This document shows positions 1 through 8,500 of a DNA stretch of 64,000 nt, one piece after another. Position numbers and translations under genes: made by a program. The number at the start of each line of letters is the position of its first letter. Position 1 is the stretch's first letter. A model generated the notes under the pieces. It saw only the letters and a program-made list of their open reading frames with translations. It did no database searches and was not told the origin of the DNA. This DNA is from an uncultured Dongia sp. (GTDB lineage: Bacteria > Pseudomonadota > Alphaproteobacteria > Dongiales > Dongiaceae): contig NZ_CAKZGO010000024.1 of NCBI RefSeq assembly GCF_936916975.1, forward strand, positions 122,386-186,385, read 5' to 3'.

Positions 1-2530
1 GTTTCACGCTGACCATCGCCGGCGGCGGCACTGTCACCATCACCGGCGCCACCGGCGGCACCGAAAACATCGCCGGCGCCCGCGCCGCGTTCTTGGCCGA
101 CCTCATCGACGGCAACGGCGCCAACCTGACGGTGACGCTGCAAGAGCACGATTCCCGCGACGTGACGCTCACCATGCAGTCGACCATCGGCGGCACCCAG
201 ACCACCGGTGACACGGCCTTCGCCATCGTCGATGCGGTGGCCGCACAGCCGGCACTAACCGACCCTTCTGACCAAGCGACGACGGAAACGGGCGCTGCCT
301 CGACCACCTTCACAGTGACGACGACCGCGACCCTCGCCGATTTCGGCGATGGCAGCGAACAGCAATACGTCCTCATCAAGACGCCGGATGCCGGCTGGTC
401 GCTCGGCACCGTGCTGATCGACGGCGCGCCTGCAACAGCCATTCCGGGCGGCCTCGCCTTGTTCCCCGGCTACACAGCCTTTGCCGTCTCGATCGCAGCT
501 GACGCTGCCGATGGCAGTCAGGGCCAGGTCGGCGTGTCCATCGTGGTCAACGGCCCGGGCAATGTCGCGGCCGACACCACCAAGACGATCGAAATCAAGG
601 CCGTCGCGATCGATGCGGAAGCCGGTTTCGGCCTCGATTCCGCCAACGACATCGCCCAGGTCACCCAGACGGTCGACCTCAAGATCGTTGACCGCGTCGG
701 CGGCAACAGCGATGTCAACTACACCGGCGGCGGCGAAGGCGGCTATGAAGACGGCCAGTCAAGCTCGGCCGGCCAGACCTCGGCCGATCCGGTCAATGGC
801 CTGTTGTCGCTGGCCTTCAATCTGAAGGCGACCGCGACGGATCCGGGCGACACCGTCAGCCAGACCACCATCGGCGGCATCCCCTCGGGTGCCACCGCGA
901 CCTGGACGCAAGGTGGCTTCACGCTGACCTTCGGCCCCGGCAGCAGCACCATCACCGCGACCAGCGGCGGCACCGGCACCGATGCCTCCCGCGCGGCGTT
1001 CCTGGCCGATCTCATCGACGGCAACGGCGCCAACCTGACCGTGACGCTGGCGGAGCACGATTCTCGCGACGTCAACCTCACCATGCAGTCGGTCATCGGC
1101 GGCCAGTCAACCAACATCGATACGGCTTTCGCCGCCGTCGACGCCGTGGCGGCGCAGCCGGCGCTCGTTGACCCGGCCAATGAGTCGAAGCAGGAATCGG
1201 GCGCTGCCTCGACCAACTTCACCGTCACGACCACGGCGACCTTCGCCGATTTCGACGATGCCAACGAAGCGCAATATATCCTGATCAAGAATCCGGATGC
1301 CGGCTGGTCGCTCGGCACCGTCACCATCGACGGCGTGCCGGCGACGGCCATCGGCGGTGGCCTGACCGACTATCCCGGCTACACCGCCTTCGCGGTCAGT
1401 ACCCAGGCCGATGCCAATGACGGCAGCAAGGGTTCCGTCAACCTCGTCATCGAGGTCAACGGCCCGGGCGACGTCGCGGCGAGCACCACCAAGTCGATCG
1501 AGATCAGGGCGGTCGCCATCGATACCGAAATCGGTGCCGGCCTCGGCACCGGCAACGACAAGGCGGAAGTGACCCAGTTTGTCGACCTCACCATCACCGA
1601 CCGCACCGGCGGCACGGATTCGGTGACACTGAAGACGGACCCGGCGCTTGGCTACGAAGACGGCCAGCCGACCTCGGCCGGCCAGAACACGGCCGATGCG
1701 GCGAACAGCCAGCTCACGCTGGTCTTCACCATGAAGGTCACCCCGACCGACCCGACCGATCCGGTCGATCAGGCGGTCATCGGCGGCATTCCGACGGGTG
1801 CCACGGCGACCTGGACTGACGGCGTCCATACACTGACCTTCGCCGCTGGCAGCAACATCATCACCGCGATTTCGGGCGGCACCGAGAACGTGGCAGGTAC
1901 CCGCGCCGCCTTCCTTGCAGCCCTTGAATCGGCCGGTGGCGCCGATATCAGCGTGAAGCTTGCCGAGCATGACTCGCGCGACGTCACCCTCACCATGAAC
2001 TCGACCGTGGGCGGTACGCTCTCGGGCGGCGACCACACTGAAACGGCGACCGTCGATGCCGTGGCGGCGCAACCATCGATCAATGACTCCGGCGATCAGA
2101 GCCAAGCGGAATCCGGCAGCTCGCGGACCATCTTCTCGTTCCAGACCACTGCGAACTTTGCCGACTTTGCCGATGCGAACGAGAACCAGTACATCCTGAT
2201 CAAGGATTTCGCCCCCGGCTGGACCCTTGATAACCTGCTGGTAAACCTGACCGAAGTCTGGGCCAGCGCCATCGACGGCGCCACGCTCGGCTATCCCGGC
2301 TACAGCGCCTACCTCGTCAACGATTTCGTGGATACGGGCTCGGGCTCGATCAGCGTCATCGTCGCCGTGGGCGGCCCGGGCAATGTGCCGCCCGGCGGCT
2401 CGCAGCAGCTGGTCGAAATCAAGTCGGTGGCGATCGATGCCGTCGACGGCAGCGACCTCACCACGACCAACAACGTCGCCGAGGCGACCCAGACGGTGAA
2501 CTTCACCGTCACCGACACCACGCCGACCGT
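1..2530 (+). repeat. Tandem ~909-bp coding repeats in the giant protein
   Basis: Three related units lie head to tail. The equivalent base of the segment encoding RAAFL falls at 81, 990 and 1902, giving periods of 909 and 912 bp. Each unit carries the same markers in the same order (EHDSRDV, VDAVAAQP, then GYEDGQ at the start of the next unit). Units one and two are closest; unit three has diverged. The first is cut by the window edge, so more copies may lie upstream. Confidence 0.85.
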
Positions 2531-5500
2531 GTCGGCGGTACAGACGACGATCCGCGTCGATGAAGACGGCTTTGCCGCCGGCAACAAGGATGCTGCCGAC
2601 GACGCGATCGGCGACGACACCTCGACCGATGCCGTCACCTTCAACGGCAATTTCAGCTACTCCACCGGCAAGGACGCGATCACCAGCATCACGCTGGGCA
2701 CGACCGGCGGCCTGACGGGTCTCACGACCCTCGACAACCTGCCCGTCAAGACCGTGTGGGATGCCGGTACTAAGACCCTGACCGGCTTTGCCGATACTGA
2801 CAATGACGGCGTCATGGACAATGGCGAACGTCCGGTCTTCACCCTGGCAGTGACCAATGTCACGAGCGGCGCCTATACCTTCACGCTCAATGAGCCGGTC
2901 CGCCACGACGCCGCCAATGGCGGCGCAGGCGCCAATTTCGAAGACGATAAGAGCTTTGCGATCAACATCCAGGTAACCGATGCGGACGGCTCGCCCAGCA
3001 ATGTCGGCAGCGCCACGATCAACATTGATGACGATACCCCGACTGCGCGCAACGACACGGACAGCGTCGCCAATCTGTTGACCACGACCGGCAATGTCAT
3101 CACCGGTCTCGACACTACCAGTGGCGCCGCCGGCGTTGACAGCAAGGGTGCCGATGGCGCCGTGGTCGATAGCGTCCGCCAGAACCCGGTCTATGGTAAC
3201 AGCTTCGACAATGACGGCAGCAATCAGTTCACGGTGACCGGCCAGTACGGCCAGCTCACCATGAACACCGATGGCAGCTACTCCTACACGCGCTTTGGCA
3301 CCGGCCCGCTTGATGCGGTCGATCACTTCGAATACGCGCTGAAGGACGGTGACGGCGACGTCAGCACTGCCTTGCTCGACATCACGATCGCGGACAAGGG
3401 CACGACCTTGACCTTGCCGGTGGCGGGTCAGGCAGGCGCGCTGGTCGACGAGAAGGGTCTGCCGCTCGGCACGGGCGAACTCGCCGATTCGGCCTTGAAT
3501 TCTGATGAGTCGGAAAAGGTCAACGGCACGATCAGTTTCGCGGCGCCTGATGGTGTGGCGTCTATCCAGATCGGCACCACGATCCTGACGCTGGCGCAGC
3601 TCACCACGGCGGGCACCTATCCGCTGACCGTGGCCGATGCCGGCGGCCATGTCGGCACGCTGGTCCTCACCGGCTATGCCGCCGGTGTGCTCAGCTACAC
3701 CTATACGCTGACCCAGAACACCAATGGCGAAGGCACCCATGACGACTTCGTCGTCAAGGTGACCGACAGCGACGGCGATTTCAGCAACGGCACGCTTGTC
3801 ATCAATATCAAAGACGACGCGCCGATCGCTAATTTCGACAATGGCGGGACCATCGGGTCGGGCATCACGGCCAACGGCAATGTGCTGACCAACGACGTGC
3901 TCGGTGCCGACGGCGCAGTTGCCACCATCCCCGTGGGCGGTGTCATCGGCGTGGTTCTCGGCAATGACCCGGTCTCGAAAACGACCGGTGTCAGCACCAG
4001 CATCGTCGGCAATTTCGGCACGCTTATCCTGCATGCCGATGGCAGCTACACCTATGTTGCCAAGCCGAACGCCCAGATTCCCATCGGCGGCACGGATATC
4101 TTCAGCTACACGATCGAGGATTCCGATGGCGACCGCGCTGTCACGCAGCTCGCCATCACGGTGACGCCGACCAGCATCATCGTCGCACCTGCCGACAAGA
4201 CGGTCGACGAAGCCGCCCTCGATCTGGTCAAGGATCTGGGTGATCTTGGCCCCGGCACCGTCACTGGCAGCCTGCCCGCCTCAGCGGATGAATCGGTGAG
4301 CGGCAGCCTCACCTTGCCGGCCGGCGTCAACGTCATCCCGCAGAGCAATGTGCCGACCACCTTCGGTCTGTTCTCGATCGATGCCAGCGGCAACTACACC
4401 TACACGCTCGTCAAGAACTCGCTCGACCATACCAGCGACCTGCCGAACACCAATCCGGCCTCGCGCAATCCCGACAATGTGCAGGAAACCTTCACGATCC
4501 AATTGCAGGACGGTGTCGGCAATACCGGCCAGACCAGCATCGTCATCCACATCAAGGACGACGTCCCCAGCGTGACGCTGCAGGGCATCATCCCGACATT
4601 GACCGTCGACGAAAGCGATTTCACCTTTGACGCCACAGCCGACTTCTCCGGCCTGTTCCAGACGGTGGCGGGTGCCGACGGGCTTGCAGCACCGGTCGCC
4701 TATTCGCTCGGCATTCTCATCCCCGGCCTGCCAACCAACCTCTTCGACGTGCTGGAAGGTCATCAGATCCTCCTGGTGATCAACAACCAGGGCGAGGTCG
4801 AGGGTCGCCTCTACCTTCCCACCGACATCAACGGCTTGCCGACCGGCCCGATAGCCTTCACCGTCTCGGTCGACAGCGCCGGCGTGGTGACGCTCGATCA
4901 GGACCGCGCCATCAGCCATCCCAATGATACCAACCCGGACGATTCCGTCTCGCTCATCGCCACCGCCATCACGCTGACGGCGTCGGTCACGGACAATGAC
5001 GGCGATACCTCCAGCGCCACCGCCAATATCGGCGACAAGCTGGTGTTCAAGGATGACGGCCCGGCACTCACCCTGGTCACGCCGCTCGAGGCGCTGACTG
5101 TGGACGAGACCGACTTCACCCAGAACGCCAGCGTCAATATCAACACGCTGTTCAGCATCCAGTTCGGCGCCGACGGTCCGCTGCAGATCTCGGCCAGCAA
5201 CTTGACGCCGGCCAAGGTGTTCAGCCTGGCGGTGAAGTCGCCCATCATCACCGAAACCAACCTCATCGACATCGCCACCGGCCAGTCGATCAAGCTGTTC
5301 CAGGTCGACGCCCATACCATCGTCGGCAAGGTCGGCGTGCAGGATGCCGCCATCTTCACCATCACCATCGACAACAATGGCGTGCTGACCCTCGACCAGC
5401 ATTCGGCGGTCCAGCATCCGACCAACGATCCGAATGAGCCCGTGACCATGGGCCTGGCCGACCTCGTCACCGTCACGTTCACGATCCGCGATGGCGACAA

Positions 5501-8500
5501 GGATCTCGACAGCGAGACGCTTCAGATCGGCGACAAGTTCGTCTTCAAGGATGACGGCCCGAGCAACAGTGCCACGAGCATCGGTGCCGTCGGTATCATC
5601 CTCGACGAATCCAACGGCACCGGCAGCGGCAATGACGGCGTCAATCCCGGCATCATCGCCGCCGCCACGGTGCAGTCGCTGTTCAACCCGGTGGAATACG
5701 GCCATGACGGCCCCGGCGCCGTCAGCTACAAGCTCCAGGCTACCAACAATGCCCCGGCCGGCCTGTGGCTCAGCGGCCAGTCGGCACCGGCCGACCAGAT
5801 CCTGCTGGTCAAGATCAGCGACACCGAATACCAGGGCAAGGTCGGCGGCATCGGTGCCACCGCCTTCAGCATCACCATCAACCCGCTCACCGGCCAGGTC
5901 ACGGTGACCCAGCTGCTGACCCTCGAACATGCGCAGGATGGCGGCCCGGGTGCCGCTCATGACGACCTCGCCAGTCTCGCGGCCAGCATCTTCGTCGTGC
6001 AGCGTGTGACCGATCACGACGGCGATTTCAGCGAGGCGGCCAGTGCGACCCCGCTTGCCATCGGCTTCCAGGATGACGGTCCCAGGGCGACAGCCGACAG
6101 CCAGCTGGCCTCGGTCGACGACAATGTCGTCAACCACAACATCGGCACGGTTGCCGGCCTGCTCCTGAATGACGGCTACGGTGCCGACGGTCCTGCGGCG
6201 AGCAATGCAATCACCATTGCCCAGGGCAGCCTCAACGGCACGGTGACGATCTCGGGCGGCAACCTGCTCTATACCTCGGCCACCAATGTGGTGCCGGGTG
6301 CCAACCAGACCGAGACCTTCACCTACACCATCACGGACAAGGACGGCGACACGACCACGGCGACCTTCTCGGTGCTGTTGACCGATACCAAGGCGACCTT
6401 CTCGCTGGCCCCGGTCAATTCGTCGGTGGACGAGGAAGGCCTCACCGGCGGCAATGTCGGCGACAGCTACGCCTCGGGCGATCTTGCCGGCCAGGCGATC
6501 TCGGTCACCAACCAGGCGCTCAACATCAACTACGGCACAGATGTACCGGGCACGGTGACGTTCGACGCGGGCCAGCCGGGCCTTACCGGCCTCACCACAG
6601 CCGGCGGCACGCCGGTCAACATCGCCATCCTGGGTACGGGCGAAGTGGTCGGCTACACCGGCGGCGTTGTTCCGACGACGACCGGCGCTGGCAGTGTCGT
6701 CTTCTTTGCCTCGCTCAACGCGAGCGGCACGGGCAGCTACAACTTCACCCTGGTGAAGCCGCTCGACCACCCGACCGCGAACACCGAGGACGACAAGGTG
6801 CTGACCTTCGCCATCACGGCCAAGGATGCCGAGGGCGAAGGCTCGCCGGCGACCTTCACCGTCACGGTCGATGACGACGGTCCGATCGCCGTCAACGATG
6901 GCACCACCGCGGTGGTCGCTCTCAACAGCGCCGTGGGCGGCAATGTGCTGACCAACGATTTCGGCGGCGCCGACGGCAAGGACAGCGTCATCGGCATCAA
7001 GCTCAGCTCGGACGCCAGCTTCTCGGTGCCTGGCACCCTGAACGTGCCCGGCGGCTCCCTTACCATGGGCGCCAACGGCCAATGGACCTTCACCCAGACC
7101 GGTGCCGTCGCGTCGCCCGACACCTATACCTTCACTTATCTGATGAAGGACAAGGACGGCGACACGGCGCAGGCGACCTTCACGGTCGACGTCATCAACG
7201 CCGTCAAGCCGTCGTTCAGCGACGCCGTCGCGGTGGTGGACGAAGATGGCCTCATCGGCGGCGCCAATCCGCATCTCACCGTGGCACAGGGCGCCGGCGA
7301 CCTCGTCGGCGGCTCGGGCGTCAGCGAGGCTGTCTATAACGGCACCGTCGCGGTCAACTGGAACGGCAACACTGGCACGCTGGCCCTCGGCATCGACCAG
7401 GCGCAGCTCAACACCATCACGCTGCATTCCGGTGGCAGCCCGCTCCTTGCCAACGTGACCGGTATCGGTACGCAGACCCTGGTCATCAAGGATGGCGTCG
7501 GCAATCCGGTGATGGAGATCACGATCAACAACAGCGGCCAGTATCAGGTCACGCTGAAGCAGTCGATCGAGCACAGCAACGCCAGCAACGGCGACAACGA
7601 AAACACGACCGACCCGATCCTGCCCGTCACGGTGACGGCGACGAACAGCGCCGGCTCGGCCAGCCAGTTGCTCAACATCACCATCGATGACGATCAGCCG
7701 ACCACGGTGAACGATGCGATCTCGGTCAATGAATCGACGACGACCGGCGCCAACGTCATGTTCATCCTCGACGTCTCGGGCAGCATGGGCTGGGGCAAGG
7801 ATGCGGACAGCGCCCCGACCGGTGGTAACCCCACCCGCCTGACACTCGCCAAGAATGCCATTCTCGCCACCATCCAGAAATATGTCGACGCGAATGGCGG
7901 CTATGACATCAACGGCAACAACGCCAACGTCAAGTTCCAGCTGGTCCTGTTCAGCAGCGCCACCAGCAATCCGACCACGGTCTGGGTCACGGCCTCGGCA
8001 ACCAATGCCGCCGGCAGTATCCAGGCCTATGTCAACGCGGCCGGCCTCGGCTCGAATGCCACCAATTACGACAACCCGCTGATTGCGGCGCAAACCGCCT
8101 TCAACAACAGCGGCAAGCTCAACGGCGCCGTCAACGTCTCCTACTTCCTCTCGGACGGCGCGCCGAACGAAGGGTCGACGGGCGACGGTCAGAACAACGA
8201 AAACGGTCCGACCGCCGGCACCACCGACGATGACGGTATCGGCGTCAATGAAGAAGCGGCATGGAAGGGCTTCCTCACCAACAATGACATCATGTCCTAT
8301 GCCATCGGCATCGGGCCGAGCGTTTCGGTGGTGGATGGCCCCACACCTGCGGGCAGCGGCCAGGGCAATGACGAGCTCGACCCCATCGCCTATGACGGCA
8401 AGAACGAGGTCAACCTCAACGCCATCTCGGTCGCCAATCTCGACGACCTCGGCGCGGTCCTCGGCGGCACCGTGGGCGGGGCCATCAACGGCAATGTGCT

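Noticed and set aside
1107..8093. Two very long minus-strand frames (975 and 1,270 codons) opposite the giant gene
   Set aside because: They are the mirror of a GC-rich, Asp/Gly/Thr-rich repeat gene, whose codons rarely give stops on the other strand. Their translations are Arg/Asp/Gly-rich with no domain, start signal or homology that I recognise.
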